This document shows positions 8,925-18,832 of a stretch of 64,000 nt of DNA, piece by piece (the first letter of the stretch is position 1; every line of letters starts with the position of its first letter). The DNA is from Serripes groenlandicus (Eukaryota > Mollusca > Bivalvia > Cardiida > Cardiidae), in the NCBI GenBank assembly GCA_031761405.1, contig JASEVX010000013.1, positions 37,824,743 to 37,888,742 on the forward strand. Direction: 5' to 3'. The translations under genes and the position numbers were made by a program. Below the pieces are notes generated by a model. It did not search any database. It saw nothing but the letters and a program-made list of their open reading frames with translations, and was not told the origin of the DNA.

Positions 8925-9955
8925 TATATCTCGGCAACCCCTGCTTAAATTTTTCTGAAACTTTGTTAGCTGTATTGTTTGGTCATGGGACATCTGTCAA
9001 CGTCATAATTTTCAGGGTCAAGGTCATAATTGTGCAGAACTTGACCTTTGTTAGGTAACTTAACCTCAAAACTTAACCTTTCTTATATCTCAGCAACCTC
9101 TGCTTGAATTTATCTGAAATGTCAGATGTATTGTTTGGTCATCGGACATCTGTCAACGTCAACATTTTCAAGGTCAAGGTCATAATTGTGCAGAACTTGA
9201 CCTTTGTTAGGTAACTTAACCTTAAAATTTAACCTTTCTTATATCTCAGCATCCCCTGCTTGAATTTTTCTGAAACTTTGTCAGATGTATTGTTTGGTCA
9301 TGGGACATCTGTTAACGTCAACATTTTCAGGGTCAATGTCAGAATTGTGCAGAACTTGACCTTTGTTAGGTTACTTAACCTCAAAACTTAACCTTTCTTA
9401 TATCTCAGCAACCTCTTCTTGAATTTTTCTGAAACTTTGTCAGATGTATTGTTTGGTCATGGGACATCTGTCAACATCAAAATGTTCAGGGTCATGGTCA
9501 TAATTGTGCAGAACGTGACCTATGTTAGGTAACTTTTGAGGTTAAGTTACCTTTCTTATATCTCAGCAGCCCCTGCTTGAATTTTTCTGAAACTTTGTCA
9601 GATGTATTTTTTGGTCATGGGACATCTGTCAACGTCATAATTTTTAGGGTCAAGGTCATAATTGTGCAGAACTTGACCCTTATATCTCAGCAACCCCTGC
9701 TGGAATTTTTCTGAAACTTTGTCAGATGTATTGTTTGGTCATGGGACATCCATCAACGTCAAAATGTTCAGGGTCAAGGTCATAATTGTGCAGAACTTGA
9801 CCTTTGTTAGGTAACTTAACCTCAAAACTTAAAACTTTATTATATCTCAGCAACCCCTGCTGGAATTCTTCTGAAACTTTGTCAGATGTTTGGTCATGGG
9901 ACATCCATCAACGTCAAAATGTTCAGGGTCAAGGTCATAATTGTGCAGAACTTGC
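8925..9955. repeat. Tandem array of about 157-bp units with TCAAGGTCA motifs
   Basis: About 6.5 units follow one another. Each contains TATCTCAGCAACCCCTGCTT, TTTGTCAGATGTATTGTTTG, GGGTCAAGGTCATAATTGTG and GAACTTGACCTTTGTTAGG. The common point TCAAGGTCA or a one-to-two-base variant is at 9,018, 9,174, 9,333, 9,492, 9,650, 9,774 and 9,929, giving spacings of 156, 159, 159, 158, 124 and 155. Five of the seven are exact. The motif equals the extended half-site bound by ERR and FTZ-F1/NR5A nuclear receptors. Whether that is meaningful is unknown. Confidence 0.9.
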
Positions 9956-10522
9956 ATGTGCAATACATCAAACTTGAAACAATGTCATTTTATCATTATT
10001 CATAACACTTTGATGAGTAAATAAGAATACACAATTGCGTTTTTGCTCTGAAATATGTGTTTTTGTAAAATCTCAAAAGTGTTGCTTTATCACCTAGTGT
10101 AATTATGTCAATTTTCGGCAAATATGATCTTCTTTTCAGTACAATAATATTTTCCCATGACTTATTTTAAAATTACTATGTTGTTTTTACATAAAATAAC
10201 AACAATCATAATCATAGTGATTGCAATTATTTACAATTTAATGTAGTATTATTGATCACTCTTTACTTCATGTGTGAATAAATATATTAAGATATATACA
10301 CATGTAGTGAGTTTATTATTTATCATGACATGTTGATAACAATGCATTGACAGACACTTACTTTTTCACATTTTATCCACTTTACTTTCTTTTTGCATAG
10401 TGATACCATTTAATATCTGATTTTCTTAGAAGGGCGAGACACCCTCAGCCCGAGGTATTGTATCTTTATACAATCTGAACGCACTTTCTAAATTTAGAAC
10501 AACGAAATATTTGTTTGGATAA

Positions 10523-10745
10523 TGTGTTTAACCCGCTTACAACAGTTTTCAGATATATCGCTGCGTTTCCTTTGGAAATTACCAGTACGTAATACTGGTA
10601 TTATTTATCCTGACACCGATGCACCAGTTTTTGTGCTCTTTTGTTTGCAAATGAGAGCGCCAAAGAAGGGAAATCGTTACTTTCCTTTGTATTGTATTTG
10701 TTTTGATACAACCCCTGGATCGTACCCTGGTCGCTCGCTATCTAG
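10523..10745 (-). mobile_element. Decayed SINE family 3, minus strand
   Basis: Weak but ordered similarity to the family 3 elements is visible: an ACGCCGTGATATAACTG-like tail core, GGAAATTACCAGTA, TTTATCCTGACACCGA, and a reversed head with GGATCGTACC. There are many substitutions, so it is an old copy. Confidence 0.45.
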
Positions 10746-10980
10746 TCGGACGTTCTAACAAATACACCATCACTGAGACAGTTCCAATCAATGTATTAGT
10801 AAATACTAAACAGTGAAAACTATTTTTTTACGATACTGGTACCTGTGACCTTATGGTTAATTAATCCAATTATAGGAAAATCTGACGTCCTTAAAAGTAG
10901 TTCCTTTTACATCGAATAGGACAGTTGCAGAAACAACATCCTTGAAAAAAGAGGAAAGCACAAATAAGCCAAAAACAATA

Positions 10981-10998
10981 CACCTGGATGAAGAAAAT
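10981..10998 (+). pseudogene. Sulfotransferase copy A, candidate exon 2, right part
   Basis: These 18 bases continue the exon broken at 8,111 and are followed by GTGAGTTTCAATTAA, matching copy B after 42,825. The last exon base is T here and G in copy B, which weakens the donor consensus. Confidence 0.55.
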
Positions 10999-11375
10999 GT
11001 GAGTTTCAATTAACCAACATCCCTGTTGCAAATACGGCTTATATACCGAGGACTCGAAAGACATCCATAAATAATTCCAATTCTGTATATCCAACCGGAT
11101 TTATCTCTCAACTTTCGTCTGTCATTATGCGCAACGAGTCTGATCTGGACTGCCCCTCACCATTAGATATTGTTTCTACGTCTCTCAAGAAGTCATCCTC
11201 AGTTTCATATTTCTTTCGGACCGAAAGTATACTTCATATATGCGCATCTGTTATGCATATTGGAAAATATAATTTCAAGAAGCAATAGTCAAATCCTGGT
11301 GAAGAGACATCCGAAAGTGCAGTCACATAAGATGCAATGATTTTCCTACAAATTAGGTCTGTTCTATGCCGTTAT

Positions 11376-12815
11376 TGACGCCGCGTGGAAGCGCGGCGTT
11401 AGTATGGGATAGGTTTTAATTTTGTACCATGGGGTGACGTAATCGAAAAGGGAGAAACCAATGTTATTATTGTTAAAAAAACTCTTGTTTGTTTGAAAAA
11501 AACAACCTTTATGAATCAATAAATTGTATAAAATGATTTAAGACACAAAAAGATACAAAATAGGCATGGCTTCTACCGTTATTACAAGACTTTAGACACA
11601 TCTAATGGGTATTTAATAACTTTACCCTAACTTCCTAGGCTACGCATTTTTATAGTTTAGTTTACGACCCGATTCATCAAAGCTCAAACTGGCGATGTTT
11701 TTGCCTATCTACGATATTGAGATTTTTAAATAAATGGGTAGTCTTTAAAAAATCAATGAAGATTCATTTTAATTACTACATATTACAGTATAATTCTAGA
11801 AACTGTAAAAACAACAATAACCCAACTATGCAATGAGCATGGCCATAACGTGACCTGTTCTATTTGTAAATGCAGCATGTCATCGCTTGGCGATTTTGGT
11901 CATTCTTATTGAATAGACGACAAGGTGACATCGGTTCCCATAGAGTAATTAAGTTGTCTCTGCTTCCTTCCGTTATGAATACATTGTACTTCGCTGTTTT
12001 CACGATTTCATCCGATTTCATTGGATTCGTACCCGGTTTTTCATGTTTCGTTCGAGATGAACGATTCGTACCAACTGTTTTCCGCTCTTTGCTCTTCGCG
12101 AACTTACTTGACCATTTTCTTTTGTTTATTTTTCAGTTTTCTACTGGCATGTTCAAAACGATTAAAGTGACATTACAAACAAATAAAACAGACTTAATAA
12201 AATATACTCCCGTTTTTGCTATCATACTTCTGCTAAACTGGAAGGAGAATAGACTTCCCCCTTTCCATCCAAGGCTTGTGTCACACTTGACTTATAACTA
12301 GAGGCAATACACCTTAATATATGTTAATATTTAAGCACGTATGTTTGTTTGGTTTTTTATCTAATGGCTCTATTTAGAGGATTTAAAAAAATTATTGGTA
12401 AAAAAAAACACTTGAGAAACTTTAGCTTTTATGACACATCATAGTTGCAGCGAATGTTAAGCAAACCGTAAACCAAATGGTTTCAGGACTAAACTTGTCA
12501 TTTCACGACTAAACTTTAAATGCTGAATATCACGTAGATCGTAGCATATAAAACGTTTAATCCCTAGGTCAATATTGACCCTTTCTGCTCATGGTAACCT
12601 TTTTATATAGGCTATGGTAGCCAGGTGAGCAATATAGGCACATCTTGGCCTTCTTGTTTAAAATAAAGGGACATTTGGCCTTCTTGTTCGAAATATTTAC
12701 ATCCTGTCTGCTTGCACAGGTTATTTAAATGTACTGAACTGCATCTGATTCTTTTAAGTCATGCTTCAAAATCAGGTGCGGCGTCTTTGATCCTTTGCAT
12801 CAAAATTCTTCTTGT
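11376..12815. mobile_element. 1.44-kb segment, hairpin at both ends, absent from copy B
   Basis: Copy B joins directly across this point at about 43,177. The segment starts within a few bases of a 9-bp-stem GC-rich hairpin (GACGCCGCG/CGCGGCGTT, 11,377-11,400). It ends with the TTTGATCC/GCATCAAA hairpin and a CTTGT end shared with the repeats at 880, 38,340 and 60,620. It also holds a common bivalve-style repeat (GGTGAGCAATATAGGCACAT, near 12,630). No target duplication is evident. The two hairpins and the clean empty site suggest a non-autonomous rolling-circle or similar element. Confidence 0.6.
11870..12301 (+). CDS. Unrecognised open reading frame, 143 codons
   Basis: An open frame with several hydrophobic stretches lies inside the copy-A-only segment. 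I recognise no domain. It starts with a MQHVIAWRFW-type sequence, has no visible partner elsewhere in the window, and sits in mobile DNA. It may be a chance opening or a relic of the element that carried the segment. Confidence 0.12.
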   Translation: MQHVIAWRFWSFLLNRRQGDIGSHRVIKLSLLPSVMNTLYFAVFTISSDFIGFVPGFSCFVRDERFVPTVFRSLLFANLLDHFLLFIFQFSTGMFKTIKVTLQTNKTDLIKYTPVFAIILLLNWKENRLPPFHPRLVSHLTYN

Positions 12816-12909
12816 ATATTACACTAACACACAAAAGAAACATTCATGTACCAATTTATATTTTATTAAAACCAGACATAAACTTCGCTACAGGAGCAAA
12901 CGTTAGTAT

Positions 12910-13140
12910 CTATATATAGATCTTACTGCCTGTTACAGGTCGTCTCAGATTAAACTTTACATCAGTCAATCAAATTGTCACCTACAAAATCGTTAGATAT
13001 CAACAGAGGAGATGAATTATGCAAGTAATGAATGATTGTATGATGCGGTATAGAAGATATAGAGAAGAGGCGATGACCGAAGGCTCCGATAGTATAGTAA
13101 CACTTTTAATAGTAAATCCGAGCATGGTTGTATCGTGCGA
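12910..13140 (+). promoter_or_regulatory. Promoter-like module, copy A version
   Basis: The stretch runs from ACAGGTCGTCTCAGATTAAA through GTCAATCAAATTGTCACCTA to GGCTCCGATAGTATAGTAAC and TTGTATCGTGCGATT. It matches modules at 25,215-25,465 and 33,690-33,900, which have a CCAAT box and a TATAAATA box. In this version CCAAT is CAAT and TATA is degraded. It lies about 250-400 bp upstream of the catalytic exon, in the same place as in copy B. It could be a remnant first-exon/promoter unit or simply a repeat. Confidence 0.35.
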
Positions 13141-13348
13141 TTTCACTGGACAGCTTAAACGAGCTCCTGTCAAAGAATATTCAAATGTATAGGTCATTTC
13201 AAGACGACCTTTTATGCATTGTCGTTTGATCCAGTAGACAAGCATCCTACAGCATGGATGTACAAGCTGATATATTTTTCTTACGTGTTAAAATTACGTT
13301 AAGGTTGGTTTACCCAGATCACAGCTCACTTTTAGTTTTAATTTACAG

Positions 13349-14474
13349 ATGCTCCAGATCGAGAAGCGCTTCCATGCCAGACGGGAACACGTGAGTGAGT
13401 ACTGTCACCGACAAACGCCGCGTCAGATGAGGAACTGCGAGGCGGATGACATCAAGGGGAATTTGAAATACAATGAAAAAATAAACCTCTTGTATTGCGC
13501 CATTGAGAAAACGGGATCGACGTTTTGGGGACGCATTTTACATGTGATTGCAAGCGAGAACAGTGTATCAAATCAGCATGCCATAAAACCAGGAGTTGAC
13601 CTGGTAACTGCCACCTATAACGAACTCCTTAAAGTATTCGACATTTCCAAAACAATTATGTTTGTCAGAGACCCATTGACGAGATTGTTTTCTGGGTGGC
13701 TGGATAAGTTTTATTCTACAAATCCGTTTTACTGGGGTCTCTATGGCAAAAATATATTACGGTCAGAGAGGTCAAATGCCACCAAGTCAAGTCTAACGTG
13801 CGGACATGACGTCACGTTCCCGGAATTCGTGAGTTTCATTTCGAAGTATATCCAGGAAGATAGATGTTTGGATAAGCATTTTAATCCAAATTTTAAACAC
13901 TGTGCGCCGTGTCTCCTGTCGTACGATTACATCGGAAAGTACGAAACACTGAAAGAAGATACTTTATTTTTACTGCAGAAACTGAATGTTTCAGACGTAG
14001 TGAAATTCACAAATTTTGAAAATGACGTAATAATTGACGTCATAATTGATAGCGCGGAGTGGGTTTTTAAGAAAAAAAACGAGATCAAAAACTGTGTACC
14101 ATTTATATGTGGATTGTTCCGCGTGTGGAAACGACTTCAAAGTCGTGGTATCATAAGTAAACATTTAGAACTACCGTATACAACTAACAAAGAGGCGAAT
14201 AACATCAATTTGGAGGAATTTAAACGAGCTTTAAATAACGGATGCTCACACGAAAAGTAATCCGACAGAAATCGAACAAAATAGAGAAGAAGCTTTGCTC
14301 GAAGCGTTTACATTTTTACCACAGAAGATCAGAACACGCATGCTGTCAGTACTCGGTCCAGACTTTGGGTTATTCGATTATGATCGCAACGCGAGCTTTC
14401 TGCGTAGTTCTACAACGACGAATATAGTTCGGCAATATACGGTTGAATGCCCTTACACATTTGAAGATCCCTGA
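13349..14474 (+). pseudogene. Sulfotransferase copy A, catalytic exon 3, frameshifted
   Basis: This is the paralogue of the intact exon at 44,742-45,893. A good acceptor (TTTTAATTTACAG) precedes it. The PAPS-binding loop (AIEKTGSTFWGRI) and the 3'-phosphate motif (RDPLTRLFSGW) are kept. Two lesions stand out. A 30-bp in-frame deletion just upstream of LVTA removes ten residues present in copy B. A 4-bp insertion at about 14,233-14,238 (TTTAAATAACGG here, TTTAACGG in B) shifts the frame. Translation then stops at 14,260, about 71 codons early, although the old C-terminal frame is still open to the TGA at 14,472. With the broken exon 1 donor and split exon 2, a full-length product is very unlikely. 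Confidence 0.85.
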
Positions 14475-14499
14475 GCGTATACACATTGATATATATAAG

Positions 14500-14750
14500 C
14501 CGTTCCGCGAGAAAACTAACATTTATGACGTAATATATCGATCCAGATCAGAACAAGCATGCCGCGCAGGCTAATCCGGGCAGCCACTTTTCGCCTCCTG
14601 TGGATTCTCTGTTTCAGGAATCATTACTCTATACCTCTATCCCTCTGAGACGGAATGTGTCGGCCCGGATTAGCCTGCGCGGACTGCGTCGGAGCAGTTC
14701 TGATTGCTCAGACATGTGATCAGAACTGTATGCTGCGTTGGAATCCTGGT
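14500..14750. mobile_element. TIR element of the GAGAAAACCAAC family, copy A
   Basis: The element begins GCCGTTCCGCGAGAAAACTA and contains TTTCGCCTCCTGTGGATTCT, GAGACGGAATGTGTCGGCCC and paired GCCGCGCAGGCTAATCC / GGATTAGCCTGCGCGG blocks. The family has long imperfect inverted ends starting GAGAAAACCAACATTATG and is non-coding. Other copies are 45,918-46,165, 17,893-18,125, 18,130-18,362, 35,525-35,772, 35,772-36,005 and 50,272-50,505. The right end is degraded here. Confidence 0.7.
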
Positions 14751-15300
14751 ATGTATTATTGTAGGCTTTTCATATTAAACAAAGTATAACTCATTTACGT
14801 AATGCATTTATTATAAATCAAGCGATTGCTCGATAACATCGATAGCGCCAAAGGAACCCGACTATCGTATAGTACACACTATCGTGCAATATATTTTAAT
14901 ATGTATATAAGTGGAAACATATTTTTTTCATTATTTGGGAAATTGTTATTTTATTTATATATTACGGGTGTATATAGGGATTTTTTTTTCAAAACGTGTT
15001 GTCCTTTTTTTTTTTTTAAATATTATTTATTTATAAGGGGAATATACCCCACGCCGGGAACCTGTGGATAACGCTAAGTAAAAATATGTACGAGTCCTCT
15101 GTTGTTGAACCCATGTTGTGATAATTACGGTGTAAATGCGTTATTAAAACGTTCAATCTAGTCTTTGTTTGGGATATATCTATATTTGAATATATTTTTT
15201 ATACTAAGTGTTTCAAACATATTATTTTGCAAACCCCCGCTTTGATCGACGTATTAAAATGTAACCAACTCCCACATTCGGACATCTCTGCAACACACAA
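14751..15300. other. AT-rich 3' flank of sulfotransferase copy A
   Basis: No gene is seen. The stretch is collinear with 46,166-46,727 in copy B and includes T-rich runs near 14,985 and 15,010. Confidence 0.5.
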
Positions 15301-15622
15301 GCCGAGTCCCGGTAGCTCCGTCGGTAGCGACGCGTGCTGTCAATCCAGGGGTTGTAAGTTCAAACCACAGATCGGCTAACATTCTTTCCAACGTTTGACA
15401 AAAGTCACGGTGACCAGCGTCTTTCGTCTCTCACCAACGGGCTAACGGTCTGGGCTAACAGTCTGGGCTAACAGTCTGGGCTAACAGTCTATGTGGAAAA
15501 GCATTCATTTGCTATGTGAAGTCTGTTATGTGGAAGTACTGGTGTGAGAAAGTATGGAGATACATGGGTACGTGAACGGGCCGTGATGATATGGCTGATT
15601 TTTTTTTTAAATGGCGTTAAAC
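15301..15622 (+). mobile_element. SINE family 1 with an internal 13-bp expansion
   Basis: This is a full family 1 element shared with copy B (46,728-47,010). At 15,436-15,492 the unit GGGCTAACAGTCT is repeated four times with small changes, whereas copy B has one unit. That is a post-duplication microsatellite-like expansion. Confidence 0.8.
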
Positions 15623-15750
15623 CCTTTTCCTCATACGACAATTGCAGCAGACGACTGTGAACATATGTTAGTAGGGCTATAATTCTGTTCCGTTGGCAGA
15701 AGTAGTAACATTTATATGTTTGGGATGCACTATAGGTAGGTCATGAAATG

Positions 15751-16162
15751 TACTTTGAATAAGGGAACTCTATTTGTGCTTTGAACAAGGGAACTCTATC
15801 TGCCCTTTGAATAAGGGAACTCTATCTGCCCTGTGAATAAAGGAACTCTATATGTGCTTTGAATAAGGGAACTCTATTTTTTCTTCGGCAAAGGAACTCT
15901 ATTTGTATTTTGAATAAAGGAACTATATCTGTGTTATGAATAAGGGAACTCTGTCTGTGTTTTGAATAAGTGAACTCTATCTGCCCATTGATAAGGGAAC
16001 TATCTGTGTTTTGAATAAGGGAACTCTATCTGCCCTTTGAATAAGAGAACCCTATCTGCCCTTTGAATAAGTGAACTCTATCTGCGCTTTGAATAAGGGA
16101 ACTCTATCTGTGCTTTGAATAAGGGAACTATATCTGTGCTTTGAATAAGGGAACTCTATCAT
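15751..16162. repeat. 26-bp minisatellite, about 16 units (copy A)
   Basis: The unit is TTTGAATAAGGGAACTCTAT followed by about six variable bases (CTGTGC, CTGCCC, TTGTAT). I count about 16 units. The paralogous array in copy B (47,229-47,836) has about 24. A long minus-strand open frame across it is only a by-product of the repeat. Confidence 0.9.
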
Positions 16163-16284
16163 GACTGCTGCGACTTGGGATCGATCCCGGGACGTCAGGA
16201 AAGTACAGTTCATATTTCCTAGCTTAACCCGGCGAAAACGTCCGTATCCGAATAATATTGAACAAGAGGGCCAGTATCCGGATA

Positions 16285-16470
16285 ATGTATGAACGTTTAG
16301 CCCTTCCCACATAAACGTATCTGCAACAGACGACTTTAAAAATATATAAGCACAAATATTGAACACCTTTATAAATTGAAGTAAAACTATGGAAGATTAG
16401 AGCATTTTCTCATTGTTTCACAATGTTTTCAAAAGTCGTCTGCTGCATAGGCATCAGAAAGCGTCTGTAC
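16285..16470. mobile_element. Small inverted-end repeat with CAGACGAC/GTCGTCTG arms
   Basis: A left arm (TTCCCACATAAACGTATCTG, CAACAGACGACTTT) and a right arm (TTTTCAAAAGTCGTCTGCTG, CATAGGCATCAGAAAGCGTC) are inverted relative to one another. The same arrangement is at 47,937-48,110 in copy B. Related arms are scattered over the whole window, e.g. 24,181-24,380 and 47,005-47,150. Confidence 0.6.
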
Positions 16471-16911
16471 AATGTATTATGGTGGGTTTATATTTCGTTT
16501 GGTGAAGAATATATCTTAAAAGCTTTACAAAAGCGCCGAAGAATAACATGTACCCTAAAAATTTATTTGATCCGCAAATCAGAGAAAAACTGTTTTCAAA
16601 TACAATTAAGTATGATAGGGGTTAAAATTGAAAAGAAACTACTGTTAAAAACGATTGTCTTTATATATATTATTATATTTCTTATGATAAATTTGCAAAC
16701 TTCTGATGTTATGTATGAGAGAGGATGGCCACAACCTCTCCATGCCTATAGCATGACCGGAAACTAGGAAAATGCCGTCATACCTATATCACTGACAGTG
16801 TGGGTGATATGGATTATATTTCACTGACAGAACTCCGTATCTCATAGTTTAGCATTAAATACAACTTTTTATGAAATGACAACTCATGTCAGAAAGTATA
16901 CATTTGGTATC

Positions 16912-17125
16912 AACCCTTGTTCAGTTAAATCACGGCGTTACCTGGGTAACGGTTACCAGTATAACTGGTCCGTTTATACTGACACCAGCGACTCGATCTT
17001 AATGCTTACTCGACAACCCTGAGCGCCAAGGAAGGAAAGTCATGACTACCTAGTCTTTGATATGACCCGGCTGGGGATCGAATCTGCGTCCGATGCGTCG
17101 ATCTACCACTACACCACCGAGAAGG
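16912..17125 (-). mobile_element. SINE family 3, minus strand
   Basis: Reversed tail core (GTTCAGTTAAATCACGGCGT), body (GTTTATACTGACACCAGCGA) and head (GGGATCGAATCTGCGTCC...CTACACCACCGAG) are present in order. It is not present at the matching place in copy B, which diverges between 48,368 and 49,264. Confidence 0.65.
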
Positions 17126-17595
17126 CGAATGGAGGCTTAATAGATGATATTAACACTTTCAATGCTGAATGTCTAAACTGGACTCGTCAAGCTTTGCATT
17201 ATCAACAGCCTAATCAGACGGCACGAGTGCGCCGACTGGCCTGGCTATATACTCGTTTCAAGTAGTCAATTGATTAAACATTTAAATGGATACATGTTTC
17301 GTTCCGATGACTTTCATTTTCTCCTGATTTATAATACATACAAATGTATCGTTCCACTTGTGTCGTTCACTTAATCACTTTAACCTCTTGGCTATATTTT
17401 GAATTTGAAAGGTTTTGTCCACAGAAAATGTTTTCTCTAAAGTGATGTGGTGTGCCTGACCCATTAATGTATGATATGGGCAGGCTACTCTGAGTTATAT
17501 GCGATCTAGTCATCTTGAGTTACATGCCCCTATAATTACATTATCGAGGCGTACACTTATAGAGGCGGTGTTATTCAGATATGAAGGAGCAATTC

Positions 17596-17832
17596 AATCA
17601 AGGGGTCGTAAGTTCAAAGCCCAGCTCGGCTAACATTCTTTCCGACGTTTGAGAAATGTGAAAGTGACAATCGACATACGTCTTCCATCAATAGTACAAT
17701 AGTATATTGGGAATAGTAGCCAGTTGCTTGTCGACATACTCTAGTGTAGTATACTGGTGCGAGACTGCCAGGAAAACTGGTCGCCCTGATATTACTGGAC
17801 ATTTGTTCAAAACGGTGTTGAACACAAATCAA
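17596..17832 (+). mobile_element. SINE family 1, 5'-truncated
   Basis: The element starts inside the tRNA head (AATCAAGGGGTCGTAAGTTC) and continues to a GGTGTTGAACACAAATCAAT tail. It is shared with copy B (49,413-49,660), and the duplication ends about 40 bp further on. Confidence 0.75.
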
Positions 17833-17892
17833 TCAATCTATATGAAAGTTTCCATTTACCATTTCAATGCTAAATTTATAAAACAAAATTGG

Positions 17893-18362
17893 ATTGGCCT
17901 CGATCCAGATCAGCCTCAGCATGCCGCGTAAGCTAACCCGGACAGACACTTTTCGCCTCCAGTGGATTTTCTGTTTCAGGAATCGTTACTCTATACTTTT
18001 ATCCCCCCCCCCCCCCCCCCCGAGACGGAATGTGTCGACCCGGATAATCCTGCACGATCTGCGCAGGCTGATAGAGGTCGATACATTACGCAGAGTACAT
18101 AATGTTAGTTTTCCCGTGGAACGGCTCATCTGATGTTTGGAATAAACCAGCATCATTGACTCTGCGAAATGTATCGGTCCATATCAGCCTGCGCAGTCCG
18201 GATAGGCTGATCTGGGCAGACACATTCCGTCTCAGGGGTATAGATATATAGAGTAATGATTCCTGAAACAGAAAATCCGCAGGATGCGAAAAGTGTCTGT
18301 CTTGGTTAGCCCTCACGGCATGCGTAGGCTGATCCGGGTCCATACTGTTGGTTTTCACGGAT
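17893..18362. mobile_element. Two TIR-family elements, head to head
   Basis: Two copies of the GAGAAAACCAAC family lie next to each other in opposite orientation (17,893-18,125 and 18,130-18,362). Together they form a large imperfect inverted repeat centred near 18,127. The first contains a run of about 19 C residues at 18,003-18,021. Each has the TTTCGCCTCC and GACGGAATGTGTC landmarks. Confidence 0.7.
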
Positions 18363-18699
18363 CATATATATGAACAGGGGGTGTTACTTTCTCGTCAGCC
18401 GGAATTGCACCTTGTTTGTATTTTGGTCCGATACAAAATGAAGAACTACAATCGAATAAAGCGCTATGCGCTAGCATTTAGCCCTATAGCTACCCTTAAC
18501 ACTGGTCACAAGGATTATTTAAATCACAACACTAATGTCAAATTTGTATACTATTTTGACTGTCGGCACTGGTATTTAAACCTTCGAACTCTCGCCGCCG
18601 AAGTAGACGAGTTAACGACTTGGTGACCAGTACCGAGATATTTACGGGTGTGTGTTCAGTTTGCACTGATCAGGGTTATGAATATCGAATTATTCCAAA
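18363..18699. other. Unique-looking stretch with a weak tRNA-like segment
   Basis: No gene is supported. On the minus strand about 18,560-18,635 has a box-B-like AGAGTTCGAAGG and ends that could pair like an acceptor stem (GGTACTG/CAGTGCC), but the T-arm does not pair. It may be the head of another SINE family. Confidence 0.3.
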
Positions 18700-18832
18700 G
18701 CCGAGCCCCCGGTAGCTTATTCGGTAGTAACACGGACTGTCAATCCAGGGATTGTGAATGCGAATCCCATTATCTCGGCCATCATTCTTTCCGACGTTTA
18801 ACAAATGTCACTGTGACCAGCGTCATTCGTTT
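18700..18832 (+). mobile_element. SINE family 1, 3'-truncated
   Basis: A tRNA head (GCCGAGCCCCCGGTAGCTTA, box B region degraded) and the first part of the body end abruptly after GCGTCATTCGT. Confidence 0.7.

Larger units (their letters stand above)
8112..10979. other. 2.87-kb segment present in copy A only
   Basis: Copy B runs straight through this point (CAGTCCA joined to ACACCTGG near 42,808). The segment contains AT-rich sequence (8,112-8,900), a 157-bp tandem array (8,925-9,955), about 550 bp of AT-rich DNA with no gene seen, and a decayed SINE (10,523-10,745). No clear target duplication or inverted ends were found. It could be a composite insertion in A or a deletion in B. The position inside a likely exon favours insertion. 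Confidence 0.6.
480..17875 (+). repeat. Segmental duplication, copy A
   Basis: This segment aligns in the same orientation with 37,990-49,712 in a series of blocks. It carries extra sequence absent from copy B: a LINE fragment (948-1,937), a SINE (4,885-5,182), a hairpin-ended element plus palindrome (5,496-7,338), and segments 8,112-10,979 and 11,376-12,815. Copy A lacks the PIN/CXC insertion and the 43,412-44,452 segment of copy B. The aligned blocks look roughly 90-95 percent identical by eye, with no computed value. It carries a decayed sulfotransferase paralogue. Confidence 0.9.

Noticed and set aside
8112..10979. Single transposon with inverted ends
   Set aside because: No inverted ends or target duplication could be found at the junctions with the copy B sequence.
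15900..16366. Minus-strand frame rich in YSK-x-R repeats (also 47,705-47,968)
   Set aside because: It is the translation of the 26-bp minisatellite, not a protein gene.
18540..18640. Possible minus-strand tRNA gene
   Set aside because: The acceptor stem could pair, but the T-stem does not and box A is absent. At best it is the head of a SINE.
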